From Thermoanaerobaculia bacterium (GTDB lineage: Bacteria; Acidobacteriota; Thermoanaerobaculia; Multivoradales; JAHZIX01), in the NCBI GenBank assembly GCA_027069135.1, contig JALXFE010000460.1, positions 1 through 42,827 of the forward strand: DNA of 42,827 bases, written 5' to 3'. The notes beneath the pieces are model-generated. The model saw nothing but the letters and a program-made list of their open reading frames with translations, was not told the origin of the DNA and did no database searches. A program made the translations under genes and the position numbers. This document shows positions 1 to 8,096 of the stretch, piece by piece (positions within the stretch are counted from its first letter, which is position 1; every line of letters starts with the position of its first letter).

Positions 1-1
1 G

Positions 2-763
2 GGGGTCCGGTTGACGGGTGCGGGGCATCGGTTGGCGGTTCTGGCTGTCGATCCGACGAGCAGTATCAGCCGGGGGAGCATCTTGGGGGATAAGACCCGG
101 ATGGAGGCTCTGGCCCGGGACGAACGAGCCTTCATTCGCCCTTCGCCGACGGGGGGCTCCTTGGGGGGAGTCAGCCGCAAGACGCGGGAGACGATCTTGT
201 TGTGCGAAGCGGCGGGCTACGACATCGTCCTGGTGGAGACCGTCGGGGTCGGCCAATCTGAAATCCTGGTTGCGGAGATGGTGGACTTTTTTCTCCTGCT
301 CCTCCTGGCCGGCGGCGGGGACCAACTCCAGGGGATCAAGCGGGGCATCATGGAGCTGGCAGATCTGGTCGCGATCACCAAGGCCGACGGAAACAACGCC
401 GGGAGGGCAGCCCGGGCCCAGCGGGAGTATGCCGCGGCCTTGCGCTTCCTACTGCCCAAGAGCGAGCTCTGGAAGCCCTCCGTCTGTAGCGTCAGTGCTC
501 TTGAAGGGATCGGAATACAGGAGGTCTGGGACGAGGTTGAAGCGCATCATCTCCGCCTGGAGGAAGCCGGGGAACTGGCGCGTCGGCGACGGCGTCAGCG
601 GGTTCGTTGGATGTGGGCGATGGTGGACGAAGGGATGCGTCAGCGCCTCGAGGACATCCCGGAGCTCCAACAGAGAATCCCTGAGCTCGAGGGGCAGGTG
701 GAGGAGGAGACCCTCACCCCGACCCTCGCGGCACGGGAGATCCTGGCTACCCTGAGATCCTGA
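2..763 (+). CDS. meaB: MeaB/ArgK-family GTPase (5' truncated)
   Basis: G3E-family P-loop GTPase that guards and loads adenosylcobalamin-dependent methylmalonyl-CoA mutase. The frame is open from the first bases, and the P-loop (GxxGxGKS) that should precede the visible [11 protein letters not shown] segment lies outside the window, so the gene is cut at its 5' end. Visible family signatures are [30 protein letters not shown], the switch-like [18 protein letters not shown] and the guanine-specificity motif as TKADG. About 253 C-terminal residues remain of a family usually near 320-340. The C-terminal helices (rich in Arg and Glu) fit the dimerisation arm. The last codons and the stop run into an 8-base tandem repeat. 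A mutase gene would be expected upstream, outside the window. Family assignment is firm; the partner mutase is inferred. Confidence 0.93.
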   Translation, partial: GVRLTGAGHRLAVLAVDPTSSISRGSILGDKTRMEALARDERAFIRPSPTGGSLGGVSRKTRETILLCEAAGYDIVLVETVGVGQSEILVAEMVDFFLLLLLAGGGDQLQGIKRGIMELADLVAITKADGNNAGRAARAQREYAAALRFLLPKSELWKPSVCSVSALEGIGIQEVWDEVEAHHLRLEEAGELARRRRRQRVRWMWAMVDEGMRQRLEDIPELQQRIPELEGQVEEETLTPTLAAREILATLRS

Positions 764-807
764 GATCCTGAGATCCTGAGATCCTGAGATCCTGAGCTCC
801 TGAGATC
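754..807. repeat. Tandem 8-bp repeat across the meaB stop codon
   Basis: Unit GAGATCCT occurs five times exactly, once as GAGCTCCT, then as a partial GAGATC, in perfect register. The array begins inside the last codons of the GTPase gene and supplies its TGA stop. A lone GAGATCCT also lies upstream at about 737-744, a plausible seed for slippage. Because 8 is not a multiple of 3, changes in copy number leave the stop in place. Confidence 0.9.
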
Positions 808-881
808 GGGGCAAAATTCGGGGTGAGTGTCCTCGGGAATCGAGTCAACCGGGACGAGACTTCTTGGAAACAGGCTGACCC

Positions 882-1895
882 TCAGGGAAACACGATGCCG
901 ACGGGCGACGGCATGAAGCTGAAGAGAAAGACGAGCAAGGCCACGAACGCCAGCGCCTGACGGCCTTTTCCCAGGGGAGCGTCTTCATCCCGGACCGGCG
1001 GGTGTCGCAGCCCCATCAACAGAACGAAGACACACCACACCCACCATACCGGCCAGAAAAAACCTGCCGCCAGAAGCAGCAGCCAGAAGGGAAGGGCGAG
1101 GCGTCGTTGCCAGCGGCCCGCGGAGGCGTAGAGGATATGTCCTCCATCCAGCTGGCCCAGCGGCAGGAGGTTCAAGGAGGTGGCCAGAAGACCCACCCAG
1201 GCCGCCAAGGCTGCGGGATGAAAATCCAAGAAGTACCCGGGAGGAAGGGAACCGTGGGTCATGTGGACACCCCATCGGAGGGCTAGGCTATTGCCGACGA
1301 AAACGAAAGGCCCCCCAACATCCTCGAGTTCCGCCATGGGGACGAGCTGCGAGCGGGCGAGGCCGTAGAGCAGGACCGGAATCAGCGCCGCGAAGCCCGC
1401 CAGAGGCCCAGCGATGCCGACATCGAAGAGCTGGCGCTTGAGCCTTATGGGGGCCCGGATGCGAATGAACGCGCCGAGGGTGCCCAGACCCAAGGGAAAG
1501 GGCAGGAAATAGGGAGGTGTAGCCGGCAATCGGTACCAGCGGCACGCCAGGTAATGCCCCATCTCATGGCAGAAGAGAATGAATAGGACCGAGACGGAAA
1601 AAGCGAGGCCGCGGCGCAGGAGCTCCGGGTCGCTCCAGACCCGGTGCAGCGCTTCCGGGGAAGCCCACAGGGCCCGGTCTGCGCGAACCACGATCTCCTC
1701 GTTCCACAAGGCGCCGATGGTCGTCGTCGTCACGAAAGTCAACAGGAGGAGGGCGATGGCCAGCGGCCATTCACGCATCCGCTGAGCCAAGGTCTTAGGA
1801 AGCGGGCCGAGCTCGCGCATCGATTCCAAGGGAATCTCGTCCAAGGGGAAACGGGAAGGCAGGGGAAGCGGTTCCTGGGGAGGGTCGAAGGGCAC
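882..1895 (-). CDS. Membrane site-2 protease family (M50) metalloprotease
   Basis: Polytopic intramembrane zinc protease of 337 residues. The zinc-binding HEMGH lies at residues 110-114 inside a hydrophobic segment, and the third-ligand motif LDGGH at 249-253 follows NLLPLGQ, both hallmarks of S2P enzymes. Further hydrophobic helices lie at about 45-65, 97-112, 160-180, 228-245 and 265-330. A Pro-rich cytosolic N-terminus precedes the first helix. The layout resembles the soluble-tail-free S2P proteins of Acidobacteria and plants (EGY1-like) rather than RseP, as no PDZ domain is visible. It starts 15 bases after the HU gene on the same strand, so the two are probably co-transcribed. The substrate is unknown. 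Confidence 0.88.
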   Translation of the reverse strand: MPFDPPQEPLPLPSRFPLDEIPLESMRELGPLPKTLAQRMREWPLAIALLLLTFVTTTTIGALWNEEIVVRADRALWASPEALHRVWSDPELLRRGLAFSVSVLFILFCHEMGHYLACRWYRLPATPPYFLPFPLGLGTLGAFIRIRAPIRLKRQLFDVGIAGPLAGFAALIPVLLYGLARSQLVPMAELEDVGGPFVFVGNSLALRWGVHMTHGSLPPGYFLDFHPAALAAWVGLLATSLNLLPLGQLDGGHILYASAGRWQRRLALPFWLLLLAAGFFWPVWWVWCVFVLLMGLRHPPVRDEDAPLGKGRQALAFVALLVFLFSFMPSPVGIVFP

Positions 1896-1910
1896 TAGAA
1901 AGTGAGACTC

Positions 1911-2177
1911 TCAGAGGTCTTTGAGCTCTTTGCCGGGCTTGAAACGAACGGTCTTTCCCGGAGCGATGGCGACCTCGACGCCGGTCTTGGGATTTCTGCC
2001 GACGCCTTTCTTTCGGTCCCGGACCTGGAAGACCCCGAAGCCGCGTAATTCGATGCGTTTTCCCTGGCGTAGGGCGTCCTTCATCGCTTCGATGATGGCG
2101 TCCACCGCCTTGGCCGCTTTGATCCGCGGAACGTCGGTGACCTCGACGACGCGATTGACGATATCGGCTTTGATCAT
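1911..2177 (-). CDS. hup: HU/IHF-family DNA-binding protein
   Basis: 88-residue histone-like protein, the normal length for HU. It begins MIKADIV, has the helical dimerisation half, and carries the beta-arm signature GFGVFQVRDRKKGVGRNPKTG followed by VRFKPGKELKDL. The arm contains the RNPKTG tip that holds the DNA-intercalating proline. It binds and bends DNA non-specifically as a dimer. It lies 46 bases downstream of the MshEN-domain gene and 15 bases upstream of the S2P gene on the same strand. Whether it is HU or IHF-like cannot be decided from this sequence alone. Confidence 0.95.
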   Translation of the reverse strand: MIKADIVNRVVEVTDVPRIKAAKAVDAIIEAMKDALRQGKRIELRGFGVFQVRDRKKGVGRNPKTGVEVAIAPGKTVRFKPGKELKDL

Positions 2178-2223
2178 TTCAGCTCCAAAACGGCGCGAAG
2201 CTTACCAGCGGGTTTGGGCTCCG

Positions 2224-3477
2224 TCAAACGGAATTTCTGGCTTTTTCGGATTGCAGGCGATTTCGTAAGATGCAGTTCTCAAAGGCTTTGACGGCGTGGA
2301 CCGCCATTTTTCGGAGCTGGGCGACCTCGATTTCCGGGGTCCTCAAGGGAGTGTCGACATAGACCAGGCAAAGGGTCTGCCGATGGCTGGTCAGGGGGAT
2401 GATTCCACAGCTCTCAGGCCACGCCGCGCCGCGCCAGCAGGAGAGGAACCGACGGTTGGCTTCGTGCCGGGCCATGGGACCGATGTGTAGGCTCCCACCG
2501 AGAATCAGATTGAGGAAAGCGGACGGTTCTTCGGGGCCGATCTGCAGATCGGAGAATTCCTTGGCGTTCAAGCCTGCCCCATGAGCCATCCACCCCTTGA
2601 ATCCGGTCTTGAGCGGCTTGAGGAGGGCTACGCGCCGATACAGTCTCGCCAGACCGGTGCGCAGGGCTTCTCCCACGTCGGGAGCTCGGGTCGCTCGCAG
2701 GAGACGTTGCTCGAGGGGCATCGCTGCCAGCTCCTTTTCCGTCATCTGACGAGACAGCTCCTCGCGTTCCGATGGCGAAAGCTCCACGATCTGCACACGG
2801 GTCCTGGGAGCCGGAGCTTGCTGCGCCGGCGGCGAAGGCTCCGGAGAGGATTGCCCCTCGCCTTGCGGCCCGGGTTTTTGAGAGCGATGGGAGCGGGGAA
2901 GAGGAGCCGAGAGCGGGGCGTTCAAGACACCGAGCCGGTCGAGAGAAGGGGGCAGCGGCGCCGCCTTAAACTCTCCACTTTCGCTGCCGGAAGCGGTTCG
3001 ACTCCGGTTGAGCTGTTTGAGAAGCCGAGAGATGCGGGGTGGGCAATCGATGCCGTAAAGCCCTTCAAGCCCTTCGTAGACCCGGGCCTCGTGAAGACTC
3101 AAAGGCAGGATCTTCTTGTTGGTTGCAAAGGCGAGCTCATCCCGCGCAGCCAGGTCCCCGGCGTCTTCGAAAGCCACCGAGAGAGTTCCCGCGGTTTCGT
3201 GAATGGGGAAGACTCGCCGCCGCCGGGCGAGCTCCGTCGGGACCAGAGAGGAAAGGCCCTTGGGAAGGTCCCGGAGCCCGTCGATGGGGCCCTGGGATAC
3301 GCCGGCTCGTTCCGCAAGGACCGTCAGGAGCCGTTCTTCGGAGATGGCGCCGATTTCCAGGAGGCTCGTTCCCAGCCGGCCCCCATATTTTCTTTGCTGA
3401 GCCAAGGCTCGGACGAGCTGCCCCCGGGTGATCCATCCGCGCAGTTGCAGAACCTCTCCCAATCCGAGTTGACTCAA
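2224..3477 (-). CDS. Orphan MshEN (GspE N-terminal) domain protein with GAF-like tail
   Basis: 417 residues. The first ~150 resemble the N-terminal domain of type II secretion / type IV pilus ATPases (GspE_N/MshEN): LGEVLQLRGWITRGQLVRALAQQRKYGGRLGTSL followed by the ISEERLLTVLAERAGV repeat. MshEN domains bind cyclic di-GMP in several proteins. There is no Walker A or B, so this is not the secretion ATPase. A Pro/Ser-rich linker (about 160-235) leads to a C-terminal domain of about 180 residues that ends in a long helix (AVHAVKAFENCILRNRL), as GAF domains do; that fold is a guess. A good sigma70 promoter lies about 50 bases upstream. A role as a signalling adaptor is inference. Confidence 0.7.
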   Translation of the reverse strand: MSQLGLGEVLQLRGWITRGQLVRALAQQRKYGGRLGTSLLEIGAISEERLLTVLAERAGVSQGPIDGLRDLPKGLSSLVPTELARRRRVFPIHETAGTLSVAFEDAGDLAARDELAFATNKKILPLSLHEARVYEGLEGLYGIDCPPRISRLLKQLNRSRTASGSESGEFKAAPLPPSLDRLGVLNAPLSAPLPRSHRSQKPGPQGEGQSSPEPSPPAQQAPAPRTRVQIVELSPSEREELSRQMTEKELAAMPLEQRLLRATRAPDVGEALRTGLARLYRRVALLKPLKTGFKGWMAHGAGLNAKEFSDLQIGPEEPSAFLNLILGGSLHIGPMARHEANRRFLSCWRGAAWPESCGIIPLTSHRQTLCLVYVDTPLRTPEIEVAQLRKMAVHAVKAFENCILRNRLQSEKARNSV

Positions 3478-3534
3478 GTTCCGTGGCCTCCAAGCCTAAG
3501 TCTTTATGAAAAAGAAGTTTATGGCCCAATTGAA

Positions 3535-3563
3535 ATTATATGGACGGTGCTCGCGGTTGTAAA
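3535..3563 (-). promoter_or_regulatory. Sigma70 promoter for the leftward MshEN / HU / S2P genes
   Basis: On the minus strand, TTTACA (3558-3563) and a perfect TATAAT (3535-3540) are separated by exactly 17 bases. The predicted transcription start near 3528 gives a leader of about 50 bases before the gene starting at 3477. This is the best-matching sigma70 promoter I found in the window. Confidence 0.75.
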
Positions 3564-3607
3564 GAATGGCGGTTGTCCAAACACCGAGGCGTTGATATCC
3601 TGAGACG

Positions 3608-5536
3608 ATGAGATGTTCCTCTGCATTCTGCGTTTTCTTCCTACTCTCCCCCCTCCTTGCGGCGGCAGATTCCGTCGATGCATCCCTGAGCTTCGCCATG
3701 GCCAAGCTCTTGGCCGACGAGGGATCCTTCAGAGAGGCTCTTGAATCCTTCGAGAAGGCCGCGGCGGCGGCACCGGAGGATCCCTACATCCGGACCGAAT
3801 ACGCAGAGTTCCTCACTCGGCTGGCGCAGCTTTCGAGGTCTCCCCGATACCGTCAGCAGCAATTGGATCGGGCCCTCGAACAGGCTCGTGTCGCCCAGGA
3901 GCTGGCGCCGGTGGACACCGATGTCCTCAAAGTCGTGGGGGAGACCTACCTCGCGGTTGCGGAGGCGGATCCTCGCGATACCGGACCGCTGCACGAAGCA
4001 GCAAGCGTCTTCGAGAAGATTCGCCAGGCTTCTCCCAACGCGTTGGGGGAGCGGATGACTTTGGGCCAGATCTATACCTATCTGGGAGATCCGGAGAAAG
4101 CGATTCCGGTGTTTCGAGAAGTGATCGCCGCCACACCCCGGGATCGAAGAGCCTATGAGCGCCTGGTGCAGGCCCTGATGGAGGCGGGCCGGGCCGAAGA
4201 GGCCGAGACGGTATTTCAGGAGATCCTGGGTTTCGATCCGGAGGCCAGTCAGGCCCGCCTGGGGCTGGCCGAGCTCCTCGCTCAACGGGGGGAAGCCGGG
4301 GCTGCCGTCCAGGTGCTCCGGGAAGGCTCTGCGGAATTTCAAGCTGGGGATAAGATCCGCCAGCTCTTGGCCGTTCAGCTATATCTCTCCGGAGACTTTC
4401 CCTCCGCATTAGAAGAGCTCGAAGCCATTGACGGCAAGGAAGGCGTCGAGCCCATGGGGGCCCTTCGAGCCCTCATCCTCAGCGCTCAAGGGCGCAACGA
4501 GGAAGCCGCGGCAGAGCTGGAAGAGCTCCTCCGGGAGGATCCCGCCAACGCCGATATCGCCGGTGCCTTAAGCCGGGTCCTGGTGCGTATGGGAAAGAGT
4601 CAAGAGGCAGCTACGGCGCTTCAAGAGGTGACCTTGCGACTCGAGGAGGCCGACAAGGATCGGGGTCTTCGCCTCCGCTTCGAGTGGGCCGAGCTTCTCC
4701 TCGGGGCCGAGGATTGGTCCCAGGCCCTCGAGGTCCTGGAGCCCGTGGTCTCGAGCGAACGACCGCAGCTCCGTGCGGCCGCCGGCCTCTTGCAGGCCGA
4801 GGCTCTTTCGCGGCTCGGCCGCGAGGAAGAAGCCCTAGGTCTCCTGCGAGCCACCGGCTCCGGAGATCCTCCGAGCCGTGCCAAGGAGGCCGAGATTCTC
4901 CTGCAGACCGGCAGCGCAGCGGCGGGGGCCTCCATCCTCGCAGATCTGGCGACCTCCGGCGACGAAACCGACATCGTCGCTGCCGCCTCGGTGTATCAGA
5001 GGCTGGAGCGTTATGGAGATGCGGTCGAGATGCTGGGCCCCTACGTCAAGGACAACCCCAAATCCTTGAGGGCCCTCTTCCTATTCGGAGCCGCCAACGA
5101 ACGCAGCGGTCGCCGGCCGGAAGCCGTCGCTGCCTTTCGCAGTCTCCTCGAGCTGGACCCGACCTTTCCCGAGGCCCTGAATTACCTCGGATATATGTTT
5201 GCGGAGCAGGGCGAGAATCTGGAAGAGGCGGAAGAGCTGATTCTGAAAGCTGTTCGGACGGAGCAGGAGAACGGAGCCTTCGTCGATTCTCTCGGGTGGG
5301 TCTATTTTCAGATGGGCCGCTTCGAGGAGGCCCGCTTGCACTTGGAGAGGGCCGTACGTCTGATGCCCGGAGACGGCACGGTCTTCGAGCATCTGGGCGA
5401 TGCCTATCTGGCCCTGGGCCTTGAGGGAGATGCCCGCGAAGCCTATTTGAGAGCCCTGGAGCTCGAGGATACGGACCAGGAAAAAGTCCGCGGGAAACTC
5501 GCTCCCCTGGCCGAAAAGCCCGGCACTGAGGATTGA
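3608..5536 (+). CDS. Secreted/periplasmic TPR-repeat protein
   Basis: 642 residues with a short signal peptide (MRCSSAFCVFFLLSPLLAAA, cleavage near residue 20) and TPR-type helical pairs through almost the whole length, about fourteen or more. The last block (LNYLGYMFAEQGENLEEAEE, then FVDSLGWVYFQMGRFEEA) matches the large TPR proteins that sit before lolB in pseudomonads (PA4667-type). The start is chosen for the signal peptide; no Shine-Dalgarno is visible, and a weak promoter (TTGTCC, 17 bases, TATCCT at 3573-3601) would put transcription start almost on the ATG, so leaderless translation is possible. Its stop abuts the start of the LolB-like gene. TPRs bind proteins; a role in outer-membrane assembly is inferred from context. 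Confidence 0.85.
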   Translation: MRCSSAFCVFFLLSPLLAAADSVDASLSFAMAKLLADEGSFREALESFEKAAAAAPEDPYIRTEYAEFLTRLAQLSRSPRYRQQQLDRALEQARVAQELAPVDTDVLKVVGETYLAVAEADPRDTGPLHEAASVFEKIRQASPNALGERMTLGQIYTYLGDPEKAIPVFREVIAATPRDRRAYERLVQALMEAGRAEEAETVFQEILGFDPEASQARLGLAELLAQRGEAGAAVQVLREGSAEFQAGDKIRQLLAVQLYLSGDFPSALEELEAIDGKEGVEPMGALRALILSAQGRNEEAAAELEELLREDPANADIAGALSRVLVRMGKSQEAATALQEVTLRLEEADKDRGLRLRFEWAELLLGAEDWSQALEVLEPVVSSERPQLRAAAGLLQAEALSRLGREEEALGLLRATGSGDPPSRAKEAEILLQTGSAAAGASILADLATSGDETDIVAAASVYQRLERYGDAVEMLGPYVKDNPKSLRALFLFGAANERSGRRPEAVAAFRSLLELDPTFPEALNYLGYMFAEQGENLEEAEELILKAVRTEQENGAFVDSLGWVYFQMGRFEEARLHLERAVRLMPGDGTVFEHLGDAYLALGLEGDAREAYLRALELEDTDQEKVRGKLAPLAEKPGTED

Positions 5537-6319
5537 TTGGCTAACCGTCCGTGGCGATCCTCGTCCGGGCTCCGAAAGGGGCTCGGGGCTACACTTTGCG
5601 CTCTGGCGACGGTCGTCGCAGCATCGGGTTGTTCTTCCCAGCCTTCTCTGGCACCCCTTCCCGGGCCGCCCCCGGTTCTGGCCGCGTCTCCCTGGGAGCT
5701 ACCCCAGGAGGCCTTCGCTACGCAGAGACTCTTCCGGGTCCGATTCGAGAGCGAGGATGGGGATGGGCGTTTCCGGCTGACTCTGCGTCTCGTCGATGCG
5801 GAGCGCTTCCAGCTCCGCGCCATCGATCCCCTCGGTCGGTCGGTTTGGACCCTCCATTCGGATCGGGGGAGTTCCTTATTTCTTGACCACCGGGAACGTC
5901 GAGCCTGCACCTTCGGGCCTCGGGTAGATCTGACGGAGCTCTACTTGGGCTCATTTCCGGCCCGAGACCTGCCAGCGCTCATTCTTGGCCGGATCCCCGC
6001 CCAACCGATGGGGGATCCTCTTTGGGGCAGGGAAGAATCGATGGAATCTCAGACTCTCGAATTCCGAGATCAGCAAGATCGGGGCTGGAGCAGCCGTTGG
6101 GCCCGTGGGCGTCTGATCAGTTGGTCTCTGCGGTCTGCGGCGGGGGAACCACTGGCGTCGTTACAGCGGGAGGAGAACGGCTTTCGGTTGCAGGACCGCC
6201 GTCGTCGACTGGAGGTTCAGTGGCGGGAAGTTGCCGCCGAGCCCCTTCGCAAGGCCCTCGAGAAACCCGAGACCCCTTCGAGCTATCGCCAGGATGGCTG
6301 CTTCGCCGGGGCTGGCTAG
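5537..6319 (+). CDS. LolB-like outer-membrane lipoprotein
   Basis: 260 residues with a TTG start directly after the TGA of the TPR gene, so the two are translationally coupled. The signal sequence ends in a lipobox with acylated Cys32 (VVAASGC). A Pro-rich stretch then leads to a beta-rich domain (RLFRVRFES, RFRLTLRLVDAERFQLRAID, GRSVWTLHSD) of the LolA/LolB/DUF4292 type, expected to hold a lipid or lipoprotein in a hydrophobic half-barrel. Position after the TPR gene and upstream of prs, rplY and pth matches lolB of gamma-proteobacteria. Sequence similarity alone is weak, so the name rests mainly on context, lipobox and fold pattern. I give no gene symbol for that reason. Confidence 0.65.
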   Translation: MANRPWRSSSGLRKGLGATLCALATVVAASGCSSQPSLAPLPGPPPVLAASPWELPQEAFATQRLFRVRFESEDGDGRFRLTLRLVDAERFQLRAIDPLGRSVWTLHSDRGSSLFLDHRERRACTFGPRVDLTELYLGSFPARDLPALILGRIPAQPMGDPLWGREESMESQTLEFRDQQDRGWSSRWARGRLISWSLRSAAGEPLASLQREENGFRLQDRRRRLEVQWREVAAEPLRKALEKPETPSSYRQDGCFAGAG

Positions 6320-6363
6320 CTCCACTCGCGAAGAGTCCGGATCCCCCTCGTCGGAGAATCCAT

Positions 6364-6392
6364 TTGACACCTCGCCTTGCCGCCTCTAGCAT
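6364..6392 (+). promoter_or_regulatory. Sigma70 promoter upstream of spoVG
   Basis: TTGACA (6364-6369, perfect) and TAGCAT (6387-6392) are spaced by 17 bases in the 123-base gap after the LolB-like gene. Predicted transcription starts near 6399, about 44 bases before the GTG of spoVG, and could read on through tRNA-Gln and prs. Confidence 0.7.
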
Positions 6393-6442
6393 ACGCTCCA
6401 CGCAGAGCCTCGCTCTGACTCGAAAGGCCAGGAGAGGCAACG

Positions 6443-6850
6443 GTGGAGATCACAGAGGTCAAAATCTTTCCGGTTGGTGAAGACAAACTCCGGGCGTTCG
6501 TCTCGATCGTCTTTGACCATAGTTTCATGGTTAACGATATCAAGGTGATCCGCGGCCGAGACGGGCTGTTCATCAGTATGCCGAGTCGGCGTAAGAAGAA
6601 CGGCGATTTCAAGGACGTGGCCCACCCGCTGAACAATGAGACTCGAAGTCGACTCGAGGCTCGGATTTTGGCGGAGTACGAACGAGCCGTCGCGGAGCGA
6701 AGCGCTGCCCCGGCGGGCGGTCTAGCGGCTGCGCCGGTGATTGCGAAGTCTGACTCGCCGCCTCCGGTGGAGGAGACGCCTCCCGAGGAGCGGTCCCTCG
6801 AGGAGGTCGAAGAGCTTCATCTGCGGGATTCTTTCTGGTCGGTACCGTAG
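6443..6850 (+). CDS. spoVG: SpoVG-family nucleic-acid-binding regulator
   Basis: 135 residues starting at GTG 6443, preceded by a good ribosome binding site (GGAGAGG, 6431-6437). The first ~85 residues are typical SpoVG: MEITEVKIFPV, LRAFVSIVFDHSFMVNDIKVI, GLFISMPSRRKKNGDFKDVAHPL. The family binds DNA and RNA and adjusts gene expression in many bacteria, including non-sporulating ones. The tail (about 90-135) is Ala/Pro/Glu-rich, ending acidic, and is longer than in Firmicutes. The order spoVG - prs - ctc - pth is also the Bacillus order, which supports the call. Confidence 0.95.
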   Translation: MEITEVKIFPVGEDKLRAFVSIVFDHSFMVNDIKVIRGRDGLFISMPSRRKKNGDFKDVAHPLNNETRSRLEARILAEYERAVAERSAAPAGGLAAAPVIAKSDSPPPVEETPPEERSLEEVEELHLRDSFWSVP

Positions 6851-6901
6851 CGTGGTCGAACAAGCTGCATTGTTGGCTGGAGAGGTTAGGAAGCGATTTC
6901 T

Positions 6902-6976
6902 TGGGGCGTCGCCAAGTGGTAAGGCACCAGACTTTGGATCTGGTATTCCTAGGTTCGAATCCTAGCGCCCCAACCA
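6902..6976 (+). tRNA. tRNA-Gln (anticodon UUG)
   Basis: Seven-base-pair acceptor stem (TGGGGCG, 6902-6908, with CGCCCCA, 6966-6972), D arm with GTGGTAAGGC, anticodon stem CCAGA/TCTGG around loop CTTTGGA giving anticodon TTG at 6934-6936, and a T arm containing GGTTCGAATCC. Discriminator A at 6973 and an encoded CCA at 6974-6976. It reads CAA and, by wobble, CAG. It lies between spoVG and prs, the usual place of tRNA-Gln in the lolB-prs region of pseudomonads. Confidence 0.97.
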
Positions 6977-7141
6977 TCACCCTTCGTACCGAGCCGACGA
7001 AAAACGCTCGGACGGGAATCGGGAAACATCGGCAAGATTCGGTAGGATAGGAAGAGCTCGAAAATAGCGAGGCCTTGCGAGGTTTCGGTTCGTCATGAGC
7101 CTTCGAGGCATCTTTACGGGTAGAGGATTACGGCAGGACCT

Positions 7142-8083
7142 ATGTACGGCGAGTTGAAAGTCTTCGGGGGAAGAGCCCACCCTTCCCTCGTTTCCGAGAT
7201 CTGTGACTATCTGAGCGTGGCCCAAGGCAAGGCGACAGCGTATAACTTCTCCGATGGGGAGTCCTTCTTCCAGATCGACGAGAACGTTCGCGGCTCGGAT
7301 GTATTCGTCGTCCAGCCGACGGCTCAGCCCGTCAACGACAATCTCATCGAGTTGCTGATCATGATCGACGCCTTCAAGCGGGCGTCCGCCGCACGGATCA
7401 CGGCGGTGATTCCCTACTACGGCTACGCCCGTCAGGACAAGAAGGATCGGCCCCGGGTACCGATTACCTCGAAGTTGGTCGCGGATCTGATCTCGAAGGC
7501 CGGAGCCGACCGGGTTCTGACCATGGACCTCCACGCGTCTCAGATTCAAGGGTTCTTCGATGTTCCCGTCGACCATCTCTTCGCCGCGCCCGTCCTCCTC
7601 GATGCGATTCGTGCCAAGGACCTGCCGGATCTGATCATCGTCGCGCCGGACGCTGGCGGAGTCGAGCGGGCTCGAGCCATCGCCAAGCGCTTGGCCACTG
7701 GCCTGGCGATCGTCGACAAGCGCCGGACGGCTCCCAACACCGCTGAGGTCATGCACCTGATCGGTGACGTCCAAGGGCGCACGGCCCTGGTCATCGATGA
7801 CATCATCGATACCGCCGGTACACTGGCCAAGACGGTCGGTCTTCTGGAGAAGAAAGGCGCCGAGCGAATTCTTGCCGTGGGTATCCACGGAGTTCTTTCC
7901 GGACCGGCCCTGGAGCGACTCGAAGAGTCCCCCTTGGAGTCGGTCCTCATCACCAACACCATTCCGATCGATGACAAGCTGGCCGCCTGTAAGAAGCTGA
8001 GCTCCGTGTCGGTGGCTCCCCTCCTGGGGGAGGCGATCCGACGAATTCACGAAGACAGCTCGGTCAGTTCCCTGTTCGTATAG
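7142..8083 (+). CDS. prs: Ribose-phosphate pyrophosphokinase (PRPP synthetase)
   Basis: Makes PRPP from ribose 5-phosphate and ATP for nucleotide, His and Trp synthesis. 313 residues, the standard class I length. Visible motifs are the N-terminal VFVVQPTAQPVNDNLIE, the ATP-site PYYGYARQDKK, the catalytic/flexible region TMDLHASQIQGFF, and the ribose-phosphate loop ALVIDDIIDTAGT with the conserved DDxxDTxGT. The segment IVAPDAGGVERARAIAKRL is also typical. It stands 13 bases before the L25 gene in the conserved prs-rplY-pth order. A 165-base gap after tRNA-Gln holds one hairpin (CCGAGC 6989-6994 with GCTCGG 7006-7011) without a T-run; no clear promoter is seen there. Confidence 0.98.
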   Translation: MYGELKVFGGRAHPSLVSEICDYLSVAQGKATAYNFSDGESFFQIDENVRGSDVFVVQPTAQPVNDNLIELLIMIDAFKRASAARITAVIPYYGYARQDKKDRPRVPITSKLVADLISKAGADRVLTMDLHASQIQGFFDVPVDHLFAAPVLLDAIRAKDLPDLIIVAPDAGGVERARAIAKRLATGLAIVDKRRTAPNTAEVMHLIGDVQGRTALVIDDIIDTAGTLAKTVGLLEKKGAERILAVGIHGVLSGPALERLEESPLESVLITNTIPIDDKLAACKKLSSVSVAPLLGEAIRRIHEDSSVSSLFV

Positions 8084-8096
8084 AGGTAAAGTCGCC

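Noticed and set aside
449-814. Leftward open frame opposite the end of meaB
   Set aside because: Its start half is translated 8-base repeat (repeating GSQDLRIS-like residues) and the rest is the antisense of a clear GTPase.
7546-7977. Leftward open frame inside prs
   Set aside because: Antisense shadow caused by high GC at third positions; no start signal and Ser/Arg-rich junk composition.
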